A stretch of DNA of 64,000 nucleotides from Euglena gracilis. Its lineage: Eukaryota > Euglenida > Euglenophyceae > Euglenales. Below the pieces are notes generated by a model, which was not told the DNA's origin, ran no database searches, and saw only the letters and a program-made list of their open reading frames with translations. This document shows, piece after piece, positions 1-12,059 of this stretch (position 1 is its first letter; every line of letters starts with the position of its first letter). The stretch is taken from contig CP154957.1 in NCBI GenBank assembly GCA_039621445.1, positions 30,409,778 through 30,473,777 of the forward strand, written 5' to 3'. The translations under genes were made by a program, and so were the position numbers.

Positions 1-879
1 TTTCTTTCACAGGGGACAGGGAGGTTAAAAGTCTTCTATTGGTTGGTCCTCAGGGGGAGGGGGTTTATGAGTCGGGGGAGGGGTGGGGAGAAAGGGAGGG
101 AAGGGGTTTGGCTGGGTGACGCTCAACGCCAGTCCCGCCTCCACTCTTCAGAGCCCAAACCGGTCATGGTTCCAGCGAACCCCAAGAGCGTTCCCCGCTC
201 GGTGCGGTCCGGGATGTTCGGGTCCCCGGAGATGGCGCGGGGCAGTGTTATGGCGCGCGTGCCGGCGCCGCCTGCCCTGTGCCGGAAGTCTCTGTTTGCC
301 GATGAGGCTCTGCCCAGATTACAGCCCAGATTACACACACAAGCTTTTTCAAAATTGTGACGCCTTATGTTTTGTCTTATTCTCTCTTTTTGTTGCCTTT
401 TTTTGAAAATTTTCATGAAACCTTTCCTCTCCGAAAATTACAATTTGGCATCCTGATTTGAATGATCATTTCTGCATGCCCATTGCCTTTCCTGTTCTAA
501 AAATCAGGGAGTTCAAAGATGCAGTTTGACCGGGTGTATGCAGCAAAAAGAAAACAGACAAAATAAAATGAGACCAGCCACCATCTAAAGTGGAGTGTCG
601 ATTTGAGGCCAAAAGCCGCGCAGGCTGTCCTCTGGCCTTGGGTGCCATGACGCGGCTTGTCAATGGCAGCTCCAGAAGCACCTCGGGACCTGAGCATGTG
701 CAGGCCAGAGGGAGAGGATACGACCACGCCCAACGTACCGACGTTCAGTTGGACACTGGAGAGGGGGCAGCATTCATGATGACGGTGACCACTCTCATCA
801 ACCGCTTACTGTTTGGCCGCCATTTTCGTCCCCAGATTGGGAAGGTGTGCCTTGGCATGGGAATGGACAAAGTCCTGTT

Positions 880-921
880 GTCCTGTGTGTCTGTCCGTCT
901 GCCTGCCTGCCTGCCTGCTTG
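880..921. repeat. Tetranucleotide tract (CTGC/CTGT)
   Basis: A short run of CTGTCCGTCTGCC followed by four CTGCC-type units. Its complement is matched by the GGCAG tract near 2985-2998, which gives a loose inverted pair about 2 kb apart. Confidence 0.6.
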
Positions 922-2905
922 AAACTTTTTTTGACAAAATTTTGCCCAAAAGCGTCCAAAAATTTTCGGCCCAGCGCTTCATGAAGGGCCGAAACTCGAT
1001 CACTTGGGCCGCTATTATTTAGGTGGGGGGCGTCTCCCGATCCCCCTCCTGGTCAGGGGGGGGTGCCCTTACACTCCATCCCTCAACAACAATTCTGCAA
1101 ACCCCCTCTCCCATTCCCAACTCATCAGTGTGAGGCCTAAAAGTCAGCTGTTGTTGTTGTCAGTAGCCAACTCACAAGTCATTTTCTTTAGGTGGATACC
1201 CGCCTATTTCGTCTCTTGGCTTCTGTCCAGCTCCACGTTAGGGATGGTTATGCGGTTAATTTTCCCATAATTTTCTCCCACTGCACCTTTCAAACGCCTC
1301 TTTGAAGTGCCATCAAAGGCAATGGACACTGTCAGGAGGGCAGATTACAGATGAATGGTCAGGAAACAGCCATCACACAATGAGATGTGCAAAGAACACA
1401 TTTTCGGGCCGTCACAGGGACCGCAGTTGTCTGGAAAAAATTTCATTACAATGAATTTTTGAAGTTTCCCCAAAATTAAATTCTCCAAAATTGAAAATTT
1501 CCCATATTTTTCCTGTAGCATTCCCACAGTTTTTTCTTCCACTCTTTTGTGTTTGTTACGCCGCAATGATCGGTGACAGACAATCAATTGTATCATTGCC
1601 ATTGGTGACAGGAATATTTTGTTATTGATGCAAAAGGCCAAAGGAACCATGGAACAAGTTCTGGACCAGGGACTCACAAACCAAAGGGTTGCTGCGTCAA
1701 TCAAGCAAAATACCTTCATGAAAATTCCTTGCAGAATCGGATCGGATCAGCAATACAGAGAAACTCCCTGTGTGCGTGTTTTTTTTGATTGCAACTCTAA
1801 CCTGGACATGATGTGAGCCAAAATCAGATGCCTCGGGGTGCCAGATGATAAATACACATTATTTTCAGTTGAAGCAGCTGGAAAACGCACAAGGGGCCAA
1901 ACCGGACGAATTTTCGGAGCACGAAAATTCGCGAAAAACCACGAAAAATCACGAAGAGTATTTGGGATCCCCAGTGCGAAACAGAGGTAATCCCTGCACT
2001 CTTCACATGCACGCAAAAAAACTGGGGGATTCCTTCCGACAACTCATCAACGGTGGTGCCACGGGGGGGATGCCTAAAAAGCGGTGCCGATATCGCTGGC
2101 ACCGCTTGAAACTGCTGAAATGGAAACCTTGCTTCTTTAGGGGTCACCTTTGCAGTTTCATTTTCCATTTCATTTTTTAATGAAATGTAGGAGTGTATTT
2201 ATGTCACAAAAGTTTGCATACGACAGTTTTTGCTTCCTGATGTGTTGAAGTTATCTCACCCATTGGCCACTTTGAATAATCTTTTCTTGGGTTATTTTGG
2301 GCCGATTTCAGCCAAAGCAGTGGATGTGATATTGAAGTGGACATGACTATTTTTTTTTAATTGTATTGTGGGTCTTTTTTCCCAGCGGTTTCCTAACCGG
2401 TGCCCCAGTGGTGCCAGCTCTGCTGGTTGGGCATCCCCATCGTAGGCGGGAATCCGCGTGCCATGCTTTGTTTTCAGTTGTAGGCGATAATCCGAGTCCA
2501 GGTTTGTTTTGTGTGGATATCCTCCTAAACAACCTGAATTTTGGCCTCACTTTCAGACACCATTTAACATTTTAGGCAGCTCTCCGCGTGCAGTTGGGAT
2601 GTACTTTTTTCCATTTCTCAAACGCCGTGAATAACAAAAATCACAGAGAGACAGCCCATGTCACACCCATTCAAAATCAGTTTTTTTTTACCTATTTCAA
2701 AATAGTTCTTGATTTACCCAAAACACACAATTCACAGACAAGTTTAGGTGGAAAACTGCGCAAGTAATGTCCGGAAAACAATGGCCCAACTCCGCTACTC
2801 ACACCTCTGAATCTGGAATTTTGGGCCCTTTTAGAGGAATTCGGAAACAGTCAAAAATCGTCAAAATACACAAGAATAGGGTGGGCAATTAGCGCCGCCT
2901 GAGAC

Positions 2906-2998
2906 AAACGGACGGACGGACGGACGGACAGCCAGATGGACGGACAGACAGACAGACACACAGGCAGACAGACAAATCGCCAGGCAGGCAGGCAGGGA
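2906..2998. repeat. Tetranucleotide tract (GACG/GACA/GGCA)
   Basis: Successive GACG, GACA and GGCA units with point differences. It is a degenerate tetranucleotide microsatellite. ORFs across it on the minus strand (runs of LSVCPS type) are by-products of the repeat. Confidence 0.75.
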
Positions 2999-3096
2999 AG
3001 TACGTAGGTCAGAATGCAGCCAAACAGATATTTCTGCAAATTTGTTTGGAACATTTTTGGGTACAATAACTTCTGATGTGATATTGTCCATTGCAG

Positions 3097-3126
3097 GAGT
3101 TCGTGGACATGATGACGGATCCCCAG
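3097..3126 (+). CDS. Possible small exon, unknown product
   Basis: A 30-base segment reads EFVDMMTDPQ between a good acceptor (TTGTCCATTGCAG) and a possible donor (CAG|GTGAAG). The frame stays open downstream (VKSLVLSWVWLPLDG), so the exon may be longer. It is co-oriented with the exon chain that starts at 6321 and could be an earlier exon of that gene. No family is recognised. Confidence 0.3.
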
Positions 3127-4039
3127 GTGAAGTCCCTCGTGCTGTCATGGGTCTGGTTGCCCCTCGATGGGTCCAGTGCCAACACCGATCATTGCTGGAG
3201 CCAGGGAGAACCTGGTGTACGTTGTCCCAATCCACAGCTTGGCATCCAGAAATCTAAATGGGTTGGCTGGTATCAGGGAGGGGGCATGGGAACACGTTTT
3301 CGTGATTCTTGTGTTTCTCATTTCAAAGAATTCCCTTTCGCTGTTGTTTTTTTTTAAGTTCTCTTTCATATGGTGTTATTTGAGTTCAGCTGGAAAATGA
3401 TTTTGAGTTAATTTATTTGCATTTGGCATCTGAATCGATTTTTCCCCCATTTTTTTATTTTTTTTATTTCGAATTTCTCTGGAACAATTTGTAGAATCAA
3501 AAAGGTGTCAAGGCTACAACAGCCATGTTTTGGATTTCTTTTAAATTTGTGTGTACCCAGAAAATCAAAAGCGACACAGGCAATCAAAAAGAAAACATTC
3601 GTGGACAATGCGACACACAATGAATTTATGGCCGCAACGAGCATGGCAGACAACTTTTCAGGTCTCGTGTTTTTGCATCAAAAAGCAAAACGCGATGAAG
3701 ATGTGTGAGCTGGGTGCATAATATATATTATGTTTTAATTTGCGTGGCGCCGTGCAATTATGACGGCTTATCCCCTGAAACATGCGCCATAACCACAGTG
3801 GCTGTGGACATTGCAGATGAGGAGTGCTGAGCGCATAGATTATCCAAGTATCCCTGCGTCAGATGTTGCAGATGATGACTGGGTCCCAGCCATGCCGCGT
3901 TCCACCTTTTTTTCTGTCTGTCCACAAACTCGTGACCACCACCACCTATTCGACCGGAATTTTCGTCCATTTTATTCACTTCTTTTCCCTGGCCTCCACT
4001 TCCTACCCAGATATTGACCTCCTCAGTCCCCTGTGAGGC

Positions 4040-4570
4040 TGCGTGGTCATGTCCTTCCTTTCAGTCCCCCCCCCACCCCCTGTGTGGCTGATGGACTTTT
4101 TTCCCCAGAAATTCAGAGTTGTTGTTGGTTGCTGGCTGGCCCCCCAAAGTTTCAAACCAGTCAAGGGCAGCAAAAAAACGGGGTATTTTCCCCCTCCCCA
4201 AAGTCCCGGGTATTTTTTTTGGTCCATTGCTGAGAATCCACAGTGGGGGGGTCTCGTTTTTTGGGGGGGTCTGTTTTTTTGGTTTTTCGCTGCCAAATTT
4301 TAGGCCAAAAAACAGCCTTCCCACTTGAGGGTCAAAGGCAGGCTTCTTTCTAAGTCAGAAGACCCCCCGGGGGGGGGTTCCGATGCCGGACCCCCTGGGG
4401 GGGGGTCTGGCCTGGGTATGGGTTTTGTTTTGGTACAAATGGCCGAATTTTTTTGGGTACGGCCTGATTTTTTGGGGGGGTCCCCGCCCCGGGGGGGGGG
4501 TCCCGTGCCGGGCTGGGTGGGTGGGGGGAATCCCCCCTCCCCGCCTCTGGGGGTCTTAAAAATGAAGCCT
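4040..4570. repeat. C/G-homopolymer-rich repeat with GACCCCC...GGGGGTC palindromes
   Basis: Repeated units in which a C-run and a G-run of 6-11 bases sit back to back, for example around 4361-4380, 4388-4413 and 4477-4512. They can form hairpins and G-quadruplexes. Overlapping ORFs are glycine/proline-rich by-products. Similar units recur at 22.2, 23.5, 24.1, 57.7 and 60.8-61.3 kb. Confidence 0.6.
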
Positions 4571-5054
4571 GGTCATAGGGACGGTTTTTTGGGGGGGATG
4601 AGAAAAAATTTTCTTAAAAATGCCACTTTTACAACATGGAAAATGGGTGAAAATATAAAAAAATAAAGCAATAACAAATCTCAAACAATCACCCCTTTTT
4701 GAGTGTTTTCACACTTTTAGGGGGTGGTGTAGTTGGTGGCTGTCTGAAACTGGGAATGGGATGGGATTACCATCAGAAACAACTTTCAAGTGGTAACTGA
4801 ACAACTTTCAAGTGGTAAGTAAATCAAGTGGCAACTGGCATGTGAGCAGCTGGCTCAGTCACTGTGCGCGGAGACCAGTGCTCTTTTGAAACTGAATCAC
4901 CTGCTTTTTTTTAGAATCCATGTTTGTGACCTTTACCCTTTAGGCAGGCACATGCTCGGGGTATTGGTCAGAATGTCCAACACTTAAAAAAAATTTGACC
5001 CCACCCCCAGCGGCCTTTTCAAGCCTGGGACCCCCCTCCCCCATCAATGAGATT

Positions 5055-5820
<766 letters not shown>

Positions 5821-6205
5821 TTTAATTATTACGGTAGTAATTTTTTCGCTTTCGGGGGTACAAAAGTGGGCCAAAAATGGGCAAAAAAATGGGGCAAACG
5901 TAGGCGAAAATGGGTCGAAATAAAGCTGTCCAGGACATTTTTGGGCCAAAAAATCTTTTTTTTTTTTGCATAACTGGCAGTTCTTTGCACATTTTTTTGT
6001 GATTTCGGTTTTTTTAACCACCCGTTTCGACCCCGGATCGGCCCCAGCTACAGCCCGGGACCCCTTTGGGGAGGGGGGGAACAGCAACAGCCTTTTTGCC
6101 TTTCCCAGCCAGCCCAATTTTTCCAGCCTCTGAGTTGGACCCCCCCCCCGGGATGGGGGGCAGCAGCCTTTTTCCAACCAGCCTGAATTTTTTCAGCCTG
6201 GGGTC

Positions 6206-6320
6206 CTTAAGCAACGCCCTGCTGAATGAGTTGGGCGATCCTTCACCCCTCCAGAGGCAAATGGTGGGCCTCTTTGCCAGGTTTCGCCGGGAATGGACAA
6301 AAGGGCCCTCCACTTGCCAG
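6206..6320 (+). CDS. Possible exon segment upstream of exon A
   Basis: The frame reads NALLNELGDPSPLQRQMV and then GLFARFRREWTKGP before it stops at TGA. The composition is protein-like and GC-rich. It lies directly before exon A (6321-6427) in another frame. A 39-bp intron from a donor GTTTCG after GCCAG (about 6282) to the CAG at 6320 would join the two in phase, but that intron would be unusually short. It is therefore left as a tentative segment. Confidence 0.3.
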
Positions 6321-6427
6321 TGACCGCCGTCCTGCGGTGAGCTGGTCAACGTGGTGGATGAACTTCTTCCGGGCCCTGGCCCTCGTGATGAGGGACGGCG
6401 AAGCCGATGCTGAACGTGCGTTGGAAG
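6321..6427 (+). CDS. Exon A of unknown helical protein gene
   Basis: A 107-base exon with acceptor CTTGCCAG and donor GAAG|GTATCC. Its frame reads DRRPAVSWSTWWMNFF and then RALALVMRDGEADAERALEG. It ends with one spare base, which completes a codon with the two leading bases of the next exon at 8883 (G|GA gives Gly), so the pair joins in phase. It is GC-rich compared with its AT-rich surroundings. The helix-forming composition with no glycine-rich loops suggests a helical-repeat protein, but I recognise no family. Confidence 0.5.
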
Positions 6428-6821
6428 GTATCCGGTGACAATCTGGTTATTGTCATTGAGATTCCATGTGTGTAGTGCGGTGCGCGGTGTGGCATAATCA
6501 CTGAGCATGCCCTTTGGCCAGGTTTGCCAAGTTTTTTTGGCCGTTTCAGGCGCTTCAGTCAGGCCATTTTTGGCCATTTTGGACCATCTTTGGCATCTGT
6601 TGGTTATTTTTGCCGTTCCTGGGCAAGTTTTATCCATTTTCACCACTTGTTGTCATTTTGGATAGTTTTAATTATCTTCGTCCATTTTTGACATCTCTAC
6701 AGCTTTTATTAGCCACTTTTGTTGATTTTTGACCACTCTCTAAGAGGGATTTGTGGTTCTGATAGACCAAAATCCGGGCGTTTGGCCCAAATTCAGGCAT
6801 TAGGCTTATGTGTTAACCTAT

Positions 6822-7215
6822 CCCCCCCCCCAAATAAGACCCCCCCTCCTGATCGAGCAAAAATCCAACCCCCCCCCCCCCTGACGGCGCGAAGCGCCGG
6901 AGACGGTGAAAATTTTCCCTGAAAAACTACCAAAAACCCCAATTTCATACACAAAAATGATGAAGTTTCAAAAATTTTCGGATTTTTGAAGTGCAAAAAA
7001 CATGGTAATGTCAATTTACACCAATTGACACATGGCGCGAAGTGCCAAAGGAAAATTTTTGGTGCTCTTGGGCAACAGAAAAATGTTGTTTTTCGGGCCC
7101 GGGTTGGTCAATAAAAAATCCAAAAATAAGACCCCCCCAAAATAAGACCCCCCTGGAAGCTTCCAGAAATGGACCCAAAAATAATACCTGGGTATTATTT
7201 TTGGGGGAGGGTTAA
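6822..7215 (+). mobile_element. MITE-like repeat (GACGGCGCGAAGCGCC family), copy 1
   Basis: The reverse complement of the insertion at 29279-29743. Shared landmarks in order are CCCCAAATAAGACCCCC, GATCGAGCAAAAATCCAA, CTGACGGCGCGAAGCGCCGG, a variable AT-rich middle, CATGGTAATGTCAATTTACA, ACATGGCGCGAAGTGCC, AAAATTTTTGGTGCT, and a distal run of AATAAGACCCCC. It has no coding potential. Its C-run ends and modest length fit a non-autonomous DNA transposon, although no transposase source is visible. Confidence 0.6.
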
Positions 7216-7659
7216 GGCCTTTCCCAAACCAATACCCTATTCCTGACCCTCCCATTCCTTGAGCAGACCACACCATTCTCCAGGACATTTGTGGTGGGGA
7301 GATCGAAAACACAGGCAAGTCTGGGTTCGTCCCCCTTTTTTTTGGTGCAAGGGGATCCGACCCCCCATACACTTATTGGGAATCTGCCAATGATTTTCTT
7401 TCAGCCTCTTGCGACTCTTAAAAAAAGTACCCTCAAATAGGCCTGAACATTGGCAGCCCATTGACCGCGTTTGTTTTCATATATATAGGGGACTCAGCCG
7501 CACCGCGCATCGCAGCATGACATTGTGCGCACAGAATGAAGTGAAAGGCAAGAGAAACGGGAGGAGTATTTGGGGAAATTTCCACATATTTTGGTCAAGC
7601 GAAAGGTCCGAATATGTCCAAATTCCCAAAAAGTTTTGCCAAAAAGTGGGCCAAAAACA

Positions 7660-7770
7660 GTAAAACCCCCTCCCAAATAACACCCCCCCCCAAATAACCC
7701 CCCCCCCCCCCAAATAACACACCCCCCTCGGGGGCCGATTTCGAGCGCCCAAATCACCCCCCCCCTGTTT
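7660..7770. repeat. Fragment with repeated CCCAAATAACACCCC units
   Basis: Four CCC(n)AAATAA(C/CA)CCC units separated by C-runs. They resemble the end of the 6822-7215 repeat family and may be a truncated copy. A further short piece of the family (CTCGGCGCGCAGCGCTGGAGA) lies at about 8615-8636. Confidence 0.45.
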
Positions 7771-7799
7771 TCCTTTGGTTTTGCGTGTAAAAATAGCAC

Positions 7800-8870
7800 A
7801 CTGTCACCCCTTTCTGTGGCCCAACTTGTCCCCCCAAGTTTCCCCCTCTGCTGCCCAACTTGTCACCCCCTCTGGATGGTTTTTTTGCCACTCAAAATGA
7901 CCAGAGATGCATCGTCGGATGATTTTTTTTGACTTGTTGAATACTTCACCTCCTTGGTGAGAAACAGCGACCGTTTGGAATGGGCCCTGGGGATGCTCCA
8001 AGGATTTCTGGATCATTTCGGATAAAATGAGTAAACAGTTGTCAGCTCCCTCCGTGCTGTCCAATTTGGTCGCCCATGGCAGTTGTACCCCCCCCCCCAG
8101 TTCTACCCAGCTTTACGTGTAACAACTGCCCAAGGGAGGTCTTGTTGTTAAAGGGATTACGGTGAGGATCGACCCCCCCCCATTTATCACCCCCTATGTT
8201 TGTTGTTTTGGGCACCTGAAGCCGGAGGCTTGACTAGCCCCCCCCCCCCAGAGGTGGCATATTGACGGGGGTTATTAACGCGCCTTTGTGGACTTTTGTC
8301 AATGGTTTTCTGTAGTTTTGTTTGTTTTGAGGCACAGTTTCGAGGCTTTAGCTTAGGGGGACAGCAAACCCTTGGGGGGGGGGTCGACTGCAGCTAGTTC
8401 AAATAAATTTTGCTAGCAGAAATTCTAATGGACCAGGAGGGATTTACTAGCGGGGACAGCTAGTGGAATTTTTTTCCCAGTGACCCAGGTGCGCTGGAGC
8501 TCTTGAAATTCTTTTGACCCCAAAATTGCCAAATATATCATTTATGGCTATTTCCGTTTGTTTTTGAAACAAAATCAGCCCCAAAAAAACCACACAAAAA
8601 ACCTCATTTTCACCTCGGCGCGCAGCGCTGGAGAAACTTTTTTCCAATGGGAGGACCCAAATCCCCCCCCCCCCCTGAGGGAGGGGTTCTGGCCAGTGGC
8701 TTTTTTGCTAAGTGCTAGCAAAAATGGCCAGTGGACCTGCCCTCCCCCCCCACAAGCTCTTTAAGCAAAAGTCTGAAAGGGTCCGATTTTTGGTCTGTTG
8801 GATATAGGGTCAGGGGATGGGTCAGGTTGCCAAACCACCATTTACCCGAACCTTTGAACCCGTGTTTCCA
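7800..8870. other. Intronic sequence with C-runs, no gene seen
   Basis: AT-rich to mixed sequence with C-runs at 8090, 8175, 8240 and 8665. It lies between exons A and B and is read as intron. No coding signal stands out. Confidence 0.5.
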
Positions 8871-8882
8871 CATTCGTTACAG

Positions 8883-8983
8883 GAAAGCTCTTCCATTTCG
8901 GCTCCATGCTGGCGTATTTGGTTTGCAAGCGCGACCCAGCGCTCTCCCCATTCGCCGCCCTGTTCGTCCTCCACGTCACTGAA
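8883..8983 (+). CDS. Exon B of unknown helical protein gene
   Basis: A 101-base exon with acceptor CATTCGTTACAG and donor GAA|GTCCCG. It reads KLFHFGSMLAYLVCKRDPAL and then SPFAALFVLHVTE. The frame meets a stop ten bases past the donor, which supports splicing there. It enters with two bases that complete the codon begun in exon A and leaves in phase 0. The long hydrophobic alpha-helical pattern fits the other exons. No family recognised. Confidence 0.5.
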
Positions 8984-9242
8984 GTCCCGCGATGAGGGCG
9001 CCGCTGAAGCCACACAAGGGAAGTGACTCCATCCAGGCAGCAGCCTGTTTCTCACACCAGACACCCCAACTCACCTACTCAGCAATTTTCTCTGTTGGTC
9101 TATAAGTAGCAGATTCTTGGTGTTTTTTTATTTGTGGCTTTGGTGTTTCCGGGTGGCCCGATCCCAAGTCCAGTGCAGTTGCACGTTCCAGCTGCAGTGG
9201 GCCAGCTATTTCCAAGCCTCTTAAGCTGGACACCCACCCAAG

Positions 9243-9383
9243 GGTCATTCAGTGACCCCCTGGACCCGATTTGCGGACCGGGTGCTGGGCGGCAGCGCGG
9301 AGCAGCAGTGGGCTGCCCTGCCCCTGACCGACCTGGTGCCGTTCAACTGCCTGGCCGCCCTGCAGGGCTTTGCAGATCGCCAG
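9243..9383 (+). CDS. Exon C of unknown helical protein gene
   Basis: A 141-base exon, phase 0 at both ends, from acceptor CCACCCAAG to donor CAG|GTGTGC. It contains TPWTRFADRVLGGSAEQQWA and then ALPLTDLVPFNCLAALQGFADRQ. An alternative acceptor CAG at 9250-9252 would break the phase. The other two frames are closed or low in complexity. It lies immediately before the (TTG)38 tract, which would be at the start of the next intron. Confidence 0.55.
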
Positions 9384-9421
9384 GTGTGCCGCGGCTGTCC
9401 CTCGCTGTCGGACCGTTGGTG

Positions 9422-9536
<115 letters not shown>

Positions 9537-9827
9537 GGATTTGCCTTCTTTCGTATCCTCCCAGAACCTTATTTTTTAAGTGATGAGCATTTTTCCTCGT
9601 TCTGAGGAGGTGCTGGACATGGTGCAGGACTGAATGGGAACTCTGGGAACCTTATTGGGGGTGAGCCCCATCTTTGTGGGTGGTCCGTGCATTTTTTTCC
9701 GGGGCCCTGATTTTTGGCGTCTTCATTTTTTTGTACAGTGTCAAGAAGGACTTCCTTGCAACGCCCCAATATGGTCGGTGGGGTCCCCATCTTCCAAGCG
9801 GGGTCCCTTTCCCCACAGCCAAGCACC

Positions 9828-9886
9828 TATGCCGACCGCAGCCGACCGCAGCCGACCGCGGCCGACCGCGGCCGACCGCGCAACTT
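9828..9886 (+). repeat. GCCGACCGC array, left
   Basis: Five tandem units of a GCCGACCGCR word of about 10 bases. A related array in the same orientation lies at 10968-11037. The two bracket the inverted TTTTGGCC region between them. Confidence 0.8.
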
Positions 9887-9959
9887 TTTTCTAATTGATG
9901 TCAATTTTTCAGTGAGAATGAGGAGTTAGGCTCATTTTATACCAGATTTTGAGATTTTC

Positions 9960-10920
9960 TGGCTCATCTGGTCACTTTTGGCCACCTTTGGCAACTTTTG
10001 GCCCTTTTAGGTCGCTTTTGTCCTCTTTTGGCCCATTTGTCACCACAATTCACCCATTTTGACTTATTTTGACCATTTTTGGCCACTTTTTGCCCATTTC
10101 TGGTAATTTTTGGCCATTTTGTCCTGCTTTTGGGCCACGTTGGGCCATTTTGGGGCCTTTTTGACCATGTAAAGCCATTTTCGACTTTTTTTGTTGTTTT
10201 TCCCATTTTTTTTGTCTTTTTTGGTCCAATTTGACCATTTTTGAGCATTTTGTGCCAGTTTGTTGTCAAAGGCAACAAAACCTGCTAAGAGTGACCAAAA
10301 ACAGGGCATTTTGGGCCATTTCTAGCTTTTTTGGACCTTTTTTTTGTTAGTTTTGTCCGCTTTTGGGAACTTTTTGGTCCATTTGGTCATTTTTGACCAT
10401 TTTGTGCCAGTTTCTGGGATATCTTTCGACCATTTCAACTATTTTTGGCCACTTTTAGGCCACGTTTGGGCTGCTCTTGATTTCAAAAAGCAACAAAAAG
10501 ATATTTTAAGTGGCCTGAAAGTGGCCAGAAGTGGGTAAAAATGGCCAAAAGCAGAGAAATGTGGTCAAAAGTGGGCAAAAGAGGCCAAAAGTTAGTCAGA
10601 AGAGGTCAAAGAATTTTTTCTTTTTTTTTTTTTTTTTCTTTGGGTGGGTTTTTTTTTTTTGTTTTTGAAAGCCAAAGTGGCCAAAGTAGCCAAAACACAT
10701 CAAAAAGTGGGCAAAAGCAACAAAAGTGACCAAAATAAATCAAAAGGCAGGAAAAAATGGGCAAAGGCAGCAAAAAAGTGACCAAAAGTCGGCAACAGTG
10801 GCAAAAAGCAGTCAAAAGCAGCAAAAAGTGGCCAAAAGCAGTCCAAAAGCATCAAAAATTGGCCAAACGCAGCAAAAAGTGGCCAAAAGACGACAACAGT
10901 GGATTGTGTGGTTGTGATAT
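9960..10920. repeat. Large degenerate inverted repeat of TTTTGGCC words
   Basis: From 9960 to about 10480 the plus strand is T/G-rich with many TTTTGGCCA and TTTTGACCA words. From about 10510 to 10920 it switches to the complement, with words such as AAAGTGGCCAAAAG. The base-skew switch falls near 10480-10510. The arms are degenerate rather than exact. Lysine/asparagine-rich ORFs on the minus strand (left arm) and plus strand (right arm) are by-products. Same-family clusters lie at 6520-6740, 12060-12515, 12975-13105, 18760-18865, 21295-21425 and 21990-22060. Confidence 0.75.
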
Positions 10921-10967
10921 GTACTCATTTTTTGTTGACCTGCCCCTACCTACAGCCAACAATTTTG

Positions 10968-11037
10968 CCGACTGTAGCCGACCGCAGCCGCCGCAGCCGA
11001 CCGCGGCTGACCGCTGCCGACCGCAGCCGACCGCGGG
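10968..11037 (+). repeat. GCCGACCGC array, right
   Basis: About seven imperfect GCCGACCGC(A/G) units including GCCGACTGTA and GCTGACCGCT variants. It closes the inverted-repeat block that starts after the left array at 9828. Confidence 0.8.
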
Positions 11038-11398
11038 CTAAAATTTGGAATCTGTCATAGGTGCTTGCCCACAGCCCTCACCAGGGCTGCGCAGCTTCAT
11101 TTGCCTGTTTCTGAGCGATTGCCACCACAACCACTGCACCGCACCTTTGTTCTTCCTTCGCAGCGGTCCACCAGTGCCAGCCCAGTGCTCTCCGTGGGTG
11201 GGCACCCCGTTCCCATCACTCGCTGGGGGCGACCAGAGGCAAGCACCTCCAGCGACAAATCCCGACAAATCCCGACCAAAATCCCGACAACACTGTTTTT
11301 GGCCCTCTGGAGGTGTGGGTTCCGAAAAGTCCCGATAAATCCCGATCCGGGCGAACGGGGTCGGTTCCGGGGAGATTTTAGGCTTAATTCGAGGAAGA

Positions 11399-11578
11399 GG
11401 GTTAGGGTTAGGATGGGCGCACCAAAAATTGGCATTTTTGAGGGACCAAGTTACGCCGGAAGTCAAGGCGCCGTTTTCGGAAGATTTTTGGGTCGCATTT
11501 TTGGCATATTTTTTTCCAAAATTCGACCAAATAGGGTTAGGGTTGGGGTTGGGGTTAGGGTTAGGGTTAGGGTTAGGT
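11399..11578 (+). repeat. Interstitial telomere-like repeats (TTAGGG with TTGGGG)
   Basis: Two clusters: a short GGGTTAGGGTTAGG at about 11399-11412, and a longer run at 11533-11577 of about seven TTAGGG units with two TTGGGG variants. They lie inside an intron-like region and not at a chromosome end, since unrelated sequence continues on both sides. Confidence 0.85.
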
Positions 11579-11628
11579 GGTCTGTGAAGCATCTCCTGCG
11601 TCCGACCTGGGATTTATACATGTAGGAC

Positions 11629-11629
<1 letters not shown>

Positions 11630-11670
<41 letters not shown>

Positions 11671-11795
11671 GGGACTAGGACCTATAGGATATATACCTAG
11701 GACTATGTGCCTCGATATATGTCCTAGGACTAGGATGATATATATATATATATATACACACATATATATTTATTATATATTATACACACGTATAT
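11630..11795. repeat. TA microsatellites
   Basis: TA runs at about 11632-11667 and 11732-11790, separated by CCTAGGACTA-type direct repeats. Confidence 0.85.
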
Positions 11796-12059
11796 AATTT
11801 TGGAAAGAAAAAAAGGAGACCTGGGAAATGCACCATTTGTTTAATGCAACCCCATCCAGATATGGTGATTCTATCATTGTTGGGCCATAAGTATTTCTGC
11901 TCTCCGACAACAAGCTTCTTTGAACCCAACAACAGATGAAGCTGCTTAGGAAGCTCTCATAATGGTTTTTTGGGCAAACTTGGTTTTTGGGAGGAGGTAT
12001 GGCATGCAATCCAAGCAATTATTGCGAAGAGTACCATTTCAGGATGCTTTTTTTTTGAA

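Larger units (their letters stand above)
1..3090. other. Host flank without a supported gene
   Basis: Mostly AT-rich sequence with T- and A-runs. A GC-rich patch at about 160-330 is open on the plus strand (the protein would begin MVPANPKSVPRS) and could be an exon, but I see no convincing splice borders or family resemblance. A second moderately GC-rich patch at 590-780 is equally uncertain. The interval 1900-1960 holds repeated CACGAAAAAT-like words that recur near 17020-17060. Nothing else is supported. Confidence 0.4.

Noticed and set aside
11533-11578. A chromosome end at the TTAGGG repeats
   Set aside because: Host-like sequence and gene exons continue on both sides.
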